Origin: Afipia sp. P52-10
GTDB lineage: Bacteria; Pseudomonadota; Alphaproteobacteria; Rhizobiales; Xanthobacteraceae
Length of the DNA stretch: 64,000 bases
NCBI RefSeq assembly: GCF_000516555.1
Contig: NZ_AZSJ01000003.1
Coordinates: 1,435,301 to 1,499,300 of the forward strand
Direction of reading: 5' to 3'
Shown: in pieces, positions 55,773 to 64,000 of the stretch
Numbering within the stretch: position 1 is the first letter of the stretch
How the letters are laid out: each line of letters begins with the position of its first letter
Program-made: the position numbers and the translations under genes
Notes under the pieces: generated by a model
What the model saw: the letters and a program-made list of their open reading frames with translations, nothing else
What the model was told of the DNA's origin: nothing
Databases searched by the model: none

Positions 55773-56696
55773 ATGATGAATCTTGCACTCACCAACCACC
55801 ACCCGGTCAAACCGGGCCCACAGAACGCGGCGCTGCGCGATTACGATTCGGTGCGGCGCGCGATCGCCTTCATCTCCGAGAACTGGCGCCGCCAGCCTGA
55901 GATCGAGGCCATTGCCGATGCCGCATCCGTCACCCCCGACGAGCTGCACCACCTGTTCCGCCGCTGGGCGGGACTGACGCCGAAGGCCTTCATGCAGGCG
56001 CTGACGCTCGACCATGCCAAGAGCCTGCTGCGGGATTCCGCAAGCGTGCTCGACGCGGCGCTCGACAGCGGCCTGTCCGGCCCCGGCCGGCTGCACGACC
56101 TCTTCGTCACCCACGAGGCGATGTCGCCCGGCGAGTGGAAGACCGGCGGCGCCGGCATGACGCTGCGCTACGGCTTCCATCCCTCGCCGTTCGGAACGGC
56201 GATCGTGATCGCCACCGAGCGCGGCCTTGCTGGCCTCGCCTTCGCCGATCCGGGCGACGAGCCGGCCGCGTTCGCCGACATGCGGCGGCGCTGGCCGCAC
56301 GCGACCTATGTTGCGGACGCGGCGGAAACCGCCCGGCTGGCGCAGCGGATCTTCGACCCCGGCCTCTGGCAGAAAGACCAGCCCTTGCGCGTCGTCTTGA
56401 TCGGCACCGACTTCGAGGTGCGGGTCTGGGAGACGCTGCTGCGGATACCGATGGGCCGCGCGGCGACCTACTCCGACGTCGCCCAATCGATCGCGCGTCC
56501 GAAGGCGTCGCGCGCCGTCGGTGCAGCGGTCGGCAGGAACCCGGTATCGTTTGTGGTTCCCTGTCATCGTGTGCTCGGCAAGAGCGGCGCCCTCACCGGC
56601 TATCACTGGGGCATCACGCGCAAGCAGGCGATGCTCGGCTGGGAAGCGGGCCAGGTGCAAGGCCCGATGCAAGGACCGATGCAAGGCGCAATATGA
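55773..56696 (+). CDS. AraC-type HTH / O6-methylguanine-DNA methyltransferase fusion (Ada-like)
   Basis: A 307-residue protein. Residues about 25-130 form an AraC-type helix-turn-helix; residues 150-295 form the methyltransferase domain with the acceptor Cys264 in VVPCHRVLGKSGALTGYHWG. It repairs O6-methylguanine by self-methylation and may also regulate genes. It lacks the N-terminal Ada box (phosphotriester) of E. coli Ada. I chose Met 55773 (MMNLAL); a GTG at 55737 is possible. The C-terminal tail is encoded by three 12-bp repeats (QGPM-QGPM-QGAI). Confidence 0.85.
   Translation: MMNLALTNHHPVKPGPQNAALRDYDSVRRAIAFISENWRRQPEIEAIADAASVTPDELHHLFRRWAGLTPKAFMQALTLDHAKSLLRDSASVLDAALDSGLSGPGRLHDLFVTHEAMSPGEWKTGGAGMTLRYGFHPSPFGTAIVIATERGLAGLAFADPGDEPAAFADMRRRWPHATYVADAAETARLAQRIFDPGLWQKDQPLRVVLIGTDFEVRVWETLLRIPMGRAATYSDVAQSIARPKASRAVGAAVGRNPVSFVVPCHRVLGKSGALTGYHWGITRKQAMLGWEAGQVQGPMQGPMQGAI
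56657..56692. repeat. Three 12-bp tandem repeats at the end of the Ada-like gene
   Basis: GCAAGGCCCGAT, GCAAGGACCGAT and GCAAGGCGCAAT in succession, ending next to the stop codon. Confidence 0.85.
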
Positions 56697-56729
56697 CAGG
56701 ATTGTAATATGACTCAGGTGAGTCCTGTC
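56695..56729. promoter_or_regulatory. Candidate operator upstream of the DUF1772 gene
   Basis: GACTCA-GG-TGAGTC (56711-56724) is a perfect inverted repeat. It lies inside a wider pair GACAGGA (56695-56701) and TCCTGTC (56723-56729). Such short symmetric sites are typical of TetR- or MarR-type repressor operators. It is 40-70 nt before the DUF1772 start. No repressor gene is next to it in the window. Confidence 0.55.
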
Positions 56730-56768
56730 TCTATCGTCGCATGATCGCGGCGATGGATGGATGGACTC

Positions 56769-57311
56769 ATGACGAAGCGATCGGTGCGGCTGACCTGCCT
56801 TGCGATCTCCATCCTTGCGGCGGCACTGATCTCCGGCTTTTTCTACGCCTACTCCTGTTCCGTGATGCCGGGCCTCGCCGCCACGGATCCCGAATCGGCG
56901 ATTCGCGCAATGCAGGGCATCAACGCCATCGTCCGCAATGGAACCTTCGCCTTCGCATTCTTCGGTACACTGGCGTTCGGCGGCATTTCAGTGATTCTGC
57001 TGATCGGCAATGGCGGCCGGCCGCTCGCCTTCGCGCTGATAGGAACCCTGATCTACGGCGTCGGCGTCTTGATGGTGACGCTGCTCTACAGCATGCCACT
57101 GAACGAGGCGCTCGCCAGTGCCGCACCCACACCGGAAACCGCAGCCCGCATCTGGAACGACTATCTTGAGCCTTGGGCGTTCTGGAATACGCTGCGCATG
57201 TTGACGTCGGTGCTCGCGCTCGCCGCCTTCGTCACGAGCTACATCAGCCTGCTGCTGCAACCCTATACCGCTGCGCGGCAGATACCGCGCATGACCACGC
57301 AGACCGCCTGA
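56769..57311 (+). CDS. DUF1772 (anthrone oxygenase-like) membrane protein
   Basis: A 180-residue membrane protein with about four hydrophobic helices (about 8-28, 57-77, 80-102 and 145-162). The pattern FFYAYSCSVMPGL and MQGINAIVRNGTFAFAFF matches the DUF1772 family, which includes small anthrone-oxygenase-like proteins. The bacterial role is not settled. The Met at 56769 is preferred; the frame to 56757 adds four residues without a site. Confidence 0.8.
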   Translation: MTKRSVRLTCLAISILAAALISGFFYAYSCSVMPGLAATDPESAIRAMQGINAIVRNGTFAFAFFGTLAFGGISVILLIGNGGRPLAFALIGTLIYGVGVLMVTLLYSMPLNEALASAAPTPETAARIWNDYLEPWAFWNTLRMLTSVLALAAFVTSYISLLLQPYTAARQIPRMTTQTA

Positions 57312-57357
57312 CGCGCCTCACCATTGGCGGTGCGACAGGCTGGTTATCCGGCTCGCG

Positions 57358-57981
57358 TCAGGCCGCGAGATCGAGCTTCGACGCGACCGTCGCGTCGGCA
57401 TTGAGACGGTAGATGATCGGAACGCCAGTGCCGATCTCGCGCGAGAGAATGCCCTCCGGCGACAGTCGCTCCAGTACCATCACCAGCGCACGCAGCGAAT
57501 TGCCGTGTGCGGCGACCAGCACGCGCTCGCCGCGCAGCACGCGCGGCAAAATCTCCTGCACATAATAAGGCAGCGTGCGCGCCAGCGTATCCCGCAGACT
57601 TTCGCCGCCGGGCGGCGCGATGTCGTAGGAGCGGCGCCAGATATGCACCTGCTCCTCACCCCACTTTTTACGCGCATCGTCCTTGTTCAGGCCCGACAGG
57701 TCACCATAGTCGCGCTCGTTCAGCGCCAGATCCTTCATCACCGGAATGTTGCTCGCACCCATTTCCTCGAGCACCAGGCCGAGGGTGCGCTGCGCGCGCT
57801 TCAGATTCGAGGTGAACGCGACATCGAAGGCAAGCCCCTGGGCCTTCAGCTTGCGGCCGGCTTCGCGCGCCTCGCTGATCCCCTGCTCGGTGAGATCGAC
57901 ATCACGCCAGCCGGTGAAGAGGTTCTTCAGATTCCATTCGCTCTGGCCGTGACGCACCAGCACAAGCAGACGGTCGCTCAT
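57358..57981 (-). CDS. gpmA: 2,3-bisphosphoglycerate-dependent phosphoglycerate mutase
   Basis: A 207-residue histidine-phosphatase-superfamily enzyme interconverting 3- and 2-phosphoglycerate. The phospho-His is in [10 protein letters not shown] (His11), the second His in [10 protein letters not shown] (about residue 159), and the family segment [11 protein letters not shown] is present. It is shorter than E. coli GpmA (250) but like other alphaproteobacterial versions. It lies after dapB on the same strand. Confidence 0.93.
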   Translation of the reverse strand: MSDRLLVLVRHGQSEWNLKNLFTGWRDVDLTEQGISEAREAGRKLKAQGLAFDVAFTSNLKRAQRTLGLVLEEMGASNIPVMKDLALNERDYGDLSGLNKDDARKKWGEEQVHIWRRSYDIAPPGGESLRDTLARTLPYYVQEILPRVLRGERVLVAAHGNSLRALVMVLERLSPEGILSREIGTGVPIIYRLNADATVASKLDLAA

Positions 57982-58066
57982 TCGCTTTTCACTCCGTGAC
58001 GCTTCAGATCGTTGTATCGCGCGACCCGTTTCGGCAGAAACGTCATCGCTGCGGTTTCTCGTTCGC

Positions 58067-58110
58067 GCATGACCCTTCGGAAAATCGCTCCATTCCGGAT
58101 CGCGCCTTAG
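58067..58110 (-). repeat. Palindromic intergenic repeat (copy 2, degenerate) at the dapB stop
   Basis: On the minus strand the dapB stop TAA runs into GGCGCGATCCGGAA, then GCGATTTTCCGAAGGGTCATGCGC. It lines up with the copy after murU (3731-3790), including the position of the stop codon, but is shorter and less symmetric. Confidence 0.6.
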
Positions 58111-58922
58111 AAATCACTCAGGCCGAGCACATCCATCATGGTATAGAAGCCCGGCTTCTTGTCGCGCGCCCACAGCGCGGCCTTGACCGCGCCATTGGCG
58201 AACAGCGCCCGATCGCCCGCCTTGTGCGACAGCTCGATCCGCTCGTCGGCGCCGGCGAAGATCACCGTGTGATCGCCGACCACCGTGCCGCCGCGCAAGG
58301 TGGCAAAGCCGATGTCACCGTTGCGCCGCTCGCCGGTGTAGCCATCGCGCGAACGGACCGCGCGCTGGCCGAGCTCGACGCCGCGTCCGTCGGCGGCCGC
58401 CTGCCCGAGCATCAAGGCGGTACCGGACGGCGCATCGATCTTCATCTTGTGATGCATCTCCAGCACCTCGATGTCGAAGTCCTCGTCCAGCGACTTGGCA
58501 ACACGCTTCACCAGCGCGGCCAACAGATTGACGCCAAGGCTCATGTTGCCGGACTGCACAACCGTCGCCTGTGCGGTGACGCTGCGGATCACAGCCTGGT
58601 CGGACTCCGACAGGCCAGTGGTGCCGATGACATGCACCAGGCGCCGCTGCGCCGCGATCGCCACGTTGGCGATGGTGGCGGCAGGCACCGTAAAATCGAT
58701 CACGCCGTCGGCGTTCTTCGCAAGCTCCCACAGGTCCGCCGACAGCGCCACGCCATTGGCGGGAAGCCCGGCCAGCACGCCCGAATCCTGCCCCAGCAGC
58801 GGCGAGGTCGGCGCCTCGAGCGCCCCCGTCAGCACCGCGCCTTTGGCCTGTGCGATGGTCCGCACCAGCACGCGGCCCATCCGGCCGCCGGCACCAGCCA
58901 CGATCAAACGCATGTCGGACAT
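58107..58922 (-). CDS. dapB: 4-hydroxy-tetrahydrodipicolinate reductase
   Basis: A 271-residue NAD(P)H enzyme of lysine and diaminopimelate synthesis. The nucleotide site is [13 protein letters not shown] (about 6-18), and the catalytic segment is [18 protein letters not shown] (His-His pair). The start at 58922 (MSDMRL) has AGGA 9 nt upstream; Met 58943 is possible. It is upstream of gpmA. Confidence 0.95.
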   Translation of the reverse strand: MSDMRLIVAGAGGRMGRVLVRTIAQAKGAVLTGALEAPTSPLLGQDSGVLAGLPANGVALSADLWELAKNADGVIDFTVPAATIANVAIAAQRRLVHVIGTTGLSESDQAVIRSVTAQATVVQSGNMSLGVNLLAALVKRVAKSLDEDFDIEVLEMHHKMKIDAPSGTALMLGQAAADGRGVELGQRAVRSRDGYTGERRNGDIGFATLRGGTVVGDHTVIFAGADERIELSHKAGDRALFANGAVKAALWARDKKPGFYTMMDVLGLSDF

Positions 58923-59060
58923 GCCACTTGTTCCTTGCAACATTGGTCCTTCGCAATGCCTGCGGTATAGCTGCGCTTTCCCCCCGCGGCAACTCGCCCG
59001 CCGCCTGTCAAAGCCCGGTCACCGTCCGCCGCTACGCTCGTCCGTTTTCGGAGCCACGCC

Positions 59061-60065
59061 ATGCCTCGATCCATGCGCCGCCTGTTGAAGTCCCTGGCCG
59101 GGGCCACCGCGCTCGCCGGCGCGCTGGTTCCGCCGCCGGCTCCTGCCGCCGAGACGATCGGTGGCGAGCGGACTTTCTCCTTCGTCGCGCTCGGCGACAT
59201 GCCCTACAGGCTGCCGGACGACATCGCCAAGTTCGACCGGCTGATTGCCGCGATCAACGCGCTGAAGCCCGCCTTCACCATCCATGTCGGCGACATCAAA
59301 GGCAGCTCGACGCCATGCAGCGATGCCATGCTGCAGCAATCGCTCGACCAGATGCAGACCTTCGAAGGACCGCTGGTCTACACCCCTGGCGACAACGAAT
59401 GGACCGACTGCCATCGCCGCGAGGCAGGCGCGTTCGACCCGCGCGAACGGCTGACCAAGCTTCGTTCGCTGTTCTACGCCAATCCCGGCAGATCACTCGG
59501 CAAGACGCCGATGGTGTTGGAAAGCCAGGCGATGGTGATGGCGGAGTTCGCGCCTTACGTCGAGAACGCGCGTTTCGAGAGGAACGGCGTGCAGGTTTTC
59601 AGTGTGCATGTGGTCGGCTCCAACAACGGCTTCGAGGCGCAGGACCCGGCAGCGGCGAGCGAATTCTTCGCCCGCGACAAGGCGAACGTCGCCTGGATCG
59701 AGAATAGCTTCAAGAAGGCGCAGAATGCCAACGCCAATGCCGTCGTCGTCTTCATGCAGGCCGAATTCGATCAGGCCCGGCTTCCGAGCGGCGCGATGCC
59801 GCGGCAATCCGGATTCGCCAATGTCCTCGATGCGCTGGAGAAGGGCGCGCAGGCGTTCGGAAAGCCTGTGCTGATCGTCAACGGCGACGAGCACTTCATC
59901 GAACTGAAGCCGATGCGCAACAGCCGCGGCAAGCCGATTCCGAACATGCTGAAGCTGATGGTCTATGGCGAGAACGACATCCACGCGGTGCGCGTGATCG
60001 TCGATCCGGACAGCGCCGGCGTGTTCGGCTTCGTGCCGCTGATCGTGCCGGAAAACCTGAAGTAG
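59061..60065 (+). CDS. Secreted calcineurin-like phosphatase-family protein
   Basis: A 334-residue protein with a signal peptide ending APAAETI (near residue 30). Metal-site motifs are degenerate compared with classic calcineurin phosphatases: VALGDMPY in place of DxH, HVGDIKG, TPGDNEWTDC in place of GNHE, and VNGDEHFIEL in place of GHxH. It may still bind metal, or it may belong to a divergent periplasmic group. Function unknown. The start at 59061 follows a promoter-like gap divergent from dapB. Confidence 0.78.
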   Translation: MPRSMRRLLKSLAGATALAGALVPPPAPAAETIGGERTFSFVALGDMPYRLPDDIAKFDRLIAAINALKPAFTIHVGDIKGSSTPCSDAMLQQSLDQMQTFEGPLVYTPGDNEWTDCHRREAGAFDPRERLTKLRSLFYANPGRSLGKTPMVLESQAMVMAEFAPYVENARFERNGVQVFSVHVVGSNNGFEAQDPAAASEFFARDKANVAWIENSFKKAQNANANAVVVFMQAEFDQARLPSGAMPRQSGFANVLDALEKGAQAFGKPVLIVNGDEHFIELKPMRNSRGKPIPNMLKLMVYGENDIHAVRVIVDPDSAGVFGFVPLIVPENLK

Positions 60066-60220
60066 CGCTTCCGGAATTGGCTTATGCCGGCTCCGTCTCG
60101 CCACGACTGTGATGCTCGTGCACGCGGGCATCCAGTACGCCGCCCCCTCTCGGCTCAATCACCGATGCCTCGACGTCTCGGATGAGTGGTCCGCGTTCGC
60201 GCGGACGGCGTGACGTGAGA

Positions 60221-60523
60221 TTACGGCTGCGGGCCGTCGTAGCCCTCGACGATCACCAGATCGCATTCCGAATGCGGCGCTCGCACCGTGATGAGATGCT
60301 GATACTCCGGCGAGTTGTAGCAGGCGAGCGCGGTGGCGTAGTCCTTGAACTCCAGCACCACGTTGCGCGAGCGCGATGAACCTTCCGGATTCTCGAACGG
60401 CGCGCCGCGGACCAGGAATTTCGCCCCGTACTTGTTGAACACCGCGCCGTTGGCGGCGACATAGGCGCGATAGCCGTCCATGTTATGGACGTCGACGCGC
60501 GCGATCCAATAGGCCTTGGCCAT
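60221..60523 (-). CDS. DUF1330 family protein
   Basis: A 100-residue dimeric ferredoxin-like protein. Family segments: MAKAYWIARVDVHNMDGYRAYV and VVLEFKDYATALACYNSPEY. The start at 60523 has AGGAGGAAG upstream; a longer frame to 60550 is unsupported. DUF1330 proteins are small soluble proteins of unsettled function. Confidence 0.88.
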   Translation of the reverse strand: MAKAYWIARVDVHNMDGYRAYVAANGAVFNKYGAKFLVRGAPFENPEGSSRSRNVVLEFKDYATALACYNSPEYQHLITVRAPHSECDLVIVEGYDGPQP

Positions 60524-60580
60524 CACGCTTCCTCCTGATGGAGCCGACAACGATCCGCAAACGCAAACCGGGCGGCGTTA

Positions 60581-61339
60581 TCACCGCTGCGCCTGCGCGG
60601 CGGCGATGTCGGCAACAATCGCATCCGCCACCGCCACCGGATCGGCAGCCTCGGTGACCGGCCGGCCGACCACCAGATGATCGGCGCCGCCGGCAATCGC
60701 CCGCGCCGGCGTCATGATGCGCTTCTGGTCGCCGATCGCTGTTCCTGCGGGGCGGATGCCCGGCGTCACCAGCGCCATGCCGGGGCCGACCAGCGCGCGG
60801 ATGCTCTCGGTCTCCTCCGGGGACAGGATCAACCCATGGATGCCCGCATCGCGTGCCTGCAGGGCGCGGCGCGACACCAGCTCCTTGACGCCGAGGGAAT
60901 AGCCGGCCGCGGCAAGGTCGGCATCGTCGTAAGACGTCATCACCGTCACCGCGAGCAGCTTCAGCTTCGAGCCGGCGACGCCCGCGAGCGCCGCCTTCAT
61001 GCTCTGCGGATAGGCGTGCACGGTGAGGAAGCTCGCGCCGAGCCTGGCGATCTGCCGCGCCGCGCGTTCTACGGTGTTTGGAATATCGTGCAGCTTGAGA
61101 TCGATGAACACCTTCTTGCCGCTGCCGATCAGCCTTTCCGCCAGCGGCAGGCCGCCCGCGTAGGTGAGCTCCATGCCGATCTTGTAGAAGGACACGTGAT
61201 CGCCGAGCCGGGCCACCATCGCCTCCGCCTCGGCAACCGAGGGCAGATCGAGCGCGACGATCAGCCGGTCGCGCGGATCGATGGCGGTGTCGTTTGCCTG
61301 CGTGCTGCTCATGCGTCGTACCTGGCTCGTTGCGGTCAT
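60581..61339 (-). CDS. pyrF: Orotidine-5'-phosphate decarboxylase
   Basis: A 252-residue TIM-barrel enzyme that makes UMP from OMP in pyrimidine synthesis. The catalytic segment is [15 protein letters not shown] (Asp-Lys-Asp tetrad), preceded by [10 protein letters not shown] and followed by the phosphate loop PGIRPAG and VVGRPVT. The start at 61339 overlaps the upstream stop as ATGA; Met 61312 is an alternative and would remove nine residues. Confidence 0.94.
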   Translation of the reverse strand: MTATSQVRRMSSTQANDTAIDPRDRLIVALDLPSVAEAEAMVARLGDHVSFYKIGMELTYAGGLPLAERLIGSGKKVFIDLKLHDIPNTVERAARQIARLGASFLTVHAYPQSMKAALAGVAGSKLKLLAVTVMTSYDDADLAAAGYSLGVKELVSRRALQARDAGIHGLILSPEETESIRALVGPGMALVTPGIRPAGTAIGDQKRIMTPARAIAGGADHLVVGRPVTEAADPVAVADAIVADIAAAQAQR

Positions 61340-61923
61340 GCGCCTCTCGTCATTTGCTGTGCGACATCGATCAGTTGCGTCACCATCCCCCGGAGCGCGT
61401 CGCTATCCGCCTTGTGCTTCAACCGCTCGCGCTCGTCATAGGCCTGATCGGCGAACGAGAGCGCAAGCTGGTTCGGGATGACGGTGGCGCGGCAACCCGA
61501 CAGGATCAACCGCAGCGCCGCAAGACAGCGCGAGCCGCCGAGCTTGCCTTCCGAGGCCGACGCCATCGCAAAAGCGCGCTCGCGAAACACCTGGCCCTGG
61601 GTTTCGTTCCCGTCCTCGACGCGGGTGATCCAGTCGATCGCGTTCTTCAGCAGCGGCGGCAGCGACGAATTATATTCGGGGGTGACGAAGACGACGCCAT
61701 GGTGCGCGCCGAGCATGCGCTTCAGGTTGAGCGCGTTCTTCGGCACGCCGGACTTCGCTTCCAGATCGCCGTCATAGATCGGCAGCGGGTAGTCGGCGAG
61801 CGAGAGCCGCGTGACGTCGACACCAGCGAGCGCGAATTCCTTGGCGACGGCAGCAGCCAACCGCGCATTGATCGAGCCGGTGCGCAGCGAGCCAGGAATG
61901 ACGAGGATTTTGACGGTGGGCAT
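61336..61923 (-). CDS. NADPH-dependent FMN reductase-like flavoprotein
   Basis: A 195-residue flavodoxin-fold protein with phosphate loop [13 protein letters not shown] (about 11-23) and the family motif [18 protein letters not shown]. Likely an FMN reductase or quinone/azo reductase; substrate unknown. It ends on the start of pyrF (4-nt overlap). Confidence 0.88.
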   Translation of the reverse strand: MPTVKILVIPGSLRTGSINARLAAAVAKEFALAGVDVTRLSLADYPLPIYDGDLEAKSGVPKNALNLKRMLGAHHGVVFVTPEYNSSLPPLLKNAIDWITRVEDGNETQGQVFRERAFAMASASEGKLGGSRCLAALRLILSGCRATVIPNQLALSFADQAYDERERLKHKADSDALRGMVTQLIDVAQQMTRGA

Positions 61924-61979
61924 CTGTCAATCGACTCAACGGCGGTTTCAAACAACCCGCCGCCACACCGACGACGGGC

Positions 61980-62582
61980 TCAGCTCTTGCGATACACCCA
62001 GACGCGCGCCGGGGGAATATTCAACCAGATCCGCTCCGAGGCCTGGGCGGTAACCCCCGTCAGCGACTTCGGAATCGGCGGCGCAACGGAATAGGTGAAC
62101 TGAATGAAGGGCGCGCCCGGCTGGGCCAGAGCCTGCGCCTCGCGCAGCAGCCTGATTCGCTGCCGCATCGGCTTGGTCACCAGCGGCAGACCGGAGACGA
62201 CCGCCGAGGCCGGCTCCGCCAGCGTCTGCCAGAGCGAATCCCGCAGCGCATAGGCATCGCCCTGCACCACCGTCGCCGTCGGATAGCGGTCGCGCAGCAG
62301 CGCGCAGAAACCGGGGTTGTATTCGATCAGCACGAGCCGCGCCGGATCGACGCCGCGCTCGATCAGCGCATTGGTGATCGCGCCGGTGCCGGGCCCGAGC
62401 TCGATCACCGGACCATCCGCCTGGGGATCGACGAACTGCGCCATCGTGCGCGCCAACGCCTTGCTGGACGGCATGACCGCGCCCATGTGCAGAGGTTTTT
62501 CGATCCATGAACGAAGAAAACGAACCTCGTCATCGAGGCGGAGCGGTTTCTTCTGAACGCGCAGGGAGGACTGCAGAGGCAT
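61980..62582 (-). CDS. pmtA: Phosphatidylethanolamine N-methyltransferase (PmtA-type)
   Basis: A 200-residue SAM-dependent methyltransferase of the Sinorhizobium-type PmtA group, which converts phosphatidylethanolamine stepwise to phosphatidylcholine. Motif I is VIELGPGTGAITNAL (about 59-73). The N-terminal FLRSWIEKPLHMGAVMPSS and the C-terminal NIPPARVWVYRKS are characteristic. Phosphatidylcholine synthesis is common in plant-associated Rhizobiales. The start at 62582 fits. Confidence 0.85.
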   Translation of the reverse strand: MPLQSSLRVQKKPLRLDDEVRFLRSWIEKPLHMGAVMPSSKALARTMAQFVDPQADGPVIELGPGTGAITNALIERGVDPARLVLIEYNPGFCALLRDRYPTATVVQGDAYALRDSLWQTLAEPASAVVSGLPLVTKPMRQRIRLLREAQALAQPGAPFIQFTYSVAPPIPKSLTGVTAQASERIWLNIPPARVWVYRKS

Positions 62583-62654
62583 TTCGCTACCAGACGGGTG
62601 TCACGGACCCGTCATAGAGGTACAGAGCAACGGCAAATCGGTCAAGCAAATGAG

Positions 62655-63794
62655 TCAGTTAGCGGCCGACCGCGCGCCAAAGAAGTCCTTGACCTTGGAG
62701 AAAAAACCTGCCGCTTCCGGCTGGGTGTCGCCGGACGACAGCTTCTCGAATTCCGCGAGCAGATCCTTCTGCTTCTTGGTGAGGTTTTGCGGCGTTTCGA
62801 CCACAACCTGCACGTACATGTCGCCGACCTGGCGCGAGCGTAGCACCGGCATACCCTTTGATGCGATGCGGAATCGACGGCCGGACTGTGTTCCAGCCGG
62901 AATTTTTACCTTGCTCTTGCCGCGCTCGATGGTCGGCACATCGAATTCGCCGCCCAGCGCTGCCGTCACCATGGAGATCGGCACGCGGCAGTGGAGGTCC
63001 GCACCCTCACGCTGGAAGAAGTCGTGCGGGACCAGCGAGAGGAAAATGTAGAGATCGCCCGGCGGGCCACCGCGCACGCCGGCTTCACCTTCGCCGGCGA
63101 GACGGATGCGGGTGCCATCCTCGACGCCGGCCGGAATGTTGACCGAAAGCACGCGCTCGCGCGTGACGCGGCCCGAGCCCGAGCACGATGTACAGGGATC
63201 GTCGATCGTCTGCCCCCGCCCATGGCAGGATGGACAGGTGCGCTCGACCGTGAAGAAGCCCTGCGCCTGGCGGATGCGGCCGGCGCCGCCGCAGGTCGTG
63301 CAGGCCTTCGGCTTCGAGCCGGCCTTGGCGCCGGTGCCCGAGCAGGCCTCGCACGTCACCGACGCTGGGATATGCACCTGCGCGGTCTTGCCCGAGAATG
63401 CCTCCTCGAGCGTGATTTCCATGTTGTAGCGAAGGTCGGCTCCACGCTCGCGGCCACCGGAGCGACGCCCGCTCGCCATGCCGAAGATGCCTTCGAAGAT
63501 ATCGCTGAAGGCCGAGCCGAAGTCGTTGCCGAAGCCGTGCGCGGCACCGTTGCCCATGCCGCCGTGCTCGAACGCGGCATGACCGAAGCGGTCGTAGGCG
63601 GCGCGCTTCTGCGGGTCCTTCAGAACCTCGTAGGCTTCGTTGATTTCCTTGAAACGAATCTCGCTCGTCTGGTCACCCGGATTGCGATCCGGATGCCACT
63701 TCATCGCGAGCTTGCGGAACGCGGACTTCAGGCCGGATTCATCGGCCGTGCGTTCGACTTCCAGGGTCTCGTAGTAGCAGCGCTTGGCAGACAT
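62655..63794 (-). CDS. dnaJ: Chaperone DnaJ
   Basis: A 379-residue Hsp40. The J domain contains HPD ([11 protein letters not shown]), followed by a Gly-rich region, four zinc motifs ([32 protein letters not shown]) and the C-terminal substrate domains. DnaJ delivers unfolded proteins to DnaK and stimulates its ATPase. It lies 126 nt after dnaK on the same strand, the usual order. Confidence 0.97.
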   Translation of the reverse strand: MSAKRCYYETLEVERTADESGLKSAFRKLAMKWHPDRNPGDQTSEIRFKEINEAYEVLKDPQKRAAYDRFGHAAFEHGGMGNGAAHGFGNDFGSAFSDIFEGIFGMASGRRSGGRERGADLRYNMEITLEEAFSGKTAQVHIPASVTCEACSGTGAKAGSKPKACTTCGGAGRIRQAQGFFTVERTCPSCHGRGQTIDDPCTSCSGSGRVTRERVLSVNIPAGVEDGTRIRLAGEGEAGVRGGPPGDLYIFLSLVPHDFFQREGADLHCRVPISMVTAALGGEFDVPTIERGKSKVKIPAGTQSGRRFRIASKGMPVLRSRQVGDMYVQVVVETPQNLTKKQKDLLAEFEKLSSGDTQPEAAGFFSKVKDFFGARSAAN

Positions 63795-63853
63795 CGTCGA
63801 ATCTCGTCACCCCTGCTTCGACAGAAGGTAGGAAACAATCCGCAAAAGCAAAG

Positions 63854-63900
63854 GGCCCCCATCCTTCGACACGCGCATGGCGCTCTGCGAGATGGGGGCC
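63854..63900 (-). terminator. Hairpin between dnaK and dnaJ
   Basis: GGCCCCCATC (63854-63863) and GATGGGGGCC (63891-63900) are exact complements with a 27-nt loop. On the minus strand the stem is followed by CTTTGCTTTTG. It may partly end or process the dnaK message before dnaJ. Confidence 0.7.
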
Positions 63901-63920
63901 ATCGGTGACTCCGTCTTGGA

Positions 63921-64000
63921 TCAGGCCGACTTCTTGTTGTTCTTGTCGTCGTCGACCTCGGTGAACTCCGCGTCGACAACGTCGTCCTTCTTCGCATCAG
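63921..64000 (-). CDS. dnaK: Chaperone DnaK, C-terminal end (cut by window)
   Basis: The last 25 codons of DnaK, reading DAKKDDVVDAEFTEVDDDKN and ending KKSA before TGA. This acidic VDAEF-containing tail is typical of DnaK. The rest of the gene lies beyond the window. Confidence 0.9.
   Translation of the reverse strand, partial: DAKKDDVVDAEFTEVDDDKNNKKSA

Overview
The window is a GC-rich stretch of core chromosome from an alphaproteobacterium, most likely of the Bradyrhizobium/Rhodopseudomonas/Nitrobacter group (Nitrobacteraceae). The basis is protein character and gene order: DivL-TsaE/AmgK-MurU, AddB-AddA-TrxA, TrpF-TrpB-TrpA-AccD-FolC, IhfB-SppA-RpsA-Cmk-AroA, PtsN-HPF-RpoN-LptB-LptA-LptC-RNase D, plus a CP4-like class II AroA, PmtA and a ROSE-type RNA thermometer. 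The genus is an inference; no rRNA gene or species marker is present. About 65 protein genes (two cut by the window edges) and two tRNA genes are supported. I see no insertion sequence, prophage, CRISPR array or replication origin.

Layout. 1-3.7 kb: the end of a DivL-like kinase with Tyr in place of the H-box His, a TsaE-AmgK fusion, a PilZ-like protein and MurU (cell-wall sugar recycling). 3.8-11.1 kb: addB-addA (double-strand break repair) and trxA. 11.1-16.3 kb, minus strand: trpF-trpB-trpA-accD-folC, mostly joined by 1-4 nt overlaps. 16.4-22.5 kb, minus strand: lapA-like, ihfB, sppA, rpsA, cmk, aroA. 22.8-24.8 kb: a FYDLN-type acidic protein, tRNA-Ala(GGC) and a CoA-transferase. 25.1-29.5 kb: a ugpB-A-E-C glycerol-3-phosphate-type ABC importer. 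29.6-30.5 kb: a small heat-shock gene with a sigma32-type promoter and a ROSE-like leader, followed by DUF1150. 30.5-37.5 kb, minus strand: the rpoN/ptsN and lpt cluster, rnd, tRNA-Leu(CAG). 37.7-44 kb: an NDUFA9-like reductase, uppP, a GST, queG, a TesB-like thioesterase, a small secreted protein and an alpha/beta hydrolase. 44.2-50 kb: infC (AUU start), rpmI, rplT, pheS, pheT. 50-57 kb: mixed membrane, redox and repair genes. 57.3-64 kb: gpmA, dapB, a phosphatase-like protein, DUF1330, pyrF, an FMN reductase, pmtA, dnaJ and the end of dnaK.

No clearly undescribed multigene system is visible. The best signals are regulatory or structural: (1) a near-perfect sigma32 promoter 12 nt upstream of a three-hairpin ROSE-like thermometer that hides the hsp20 Shine-Dalgarno; (2) a recurring pattern of 12-16 bp direct tandem repeats at the ends of genes and in spacers, including inside the LptA signal peptide; (3) two copies of a palindromic repeat that each start at a stop codon; (4) altered key residues (DivL Tyr, AccD without its zinc cysteines, class II AroA with Gly where CP4 has Ala); (5) an unusual translation start (AUU in infC) and a queG gene with no obvious start; (6) a 16-bp-arm inverted repeat between aroA and the FYDLN gene.
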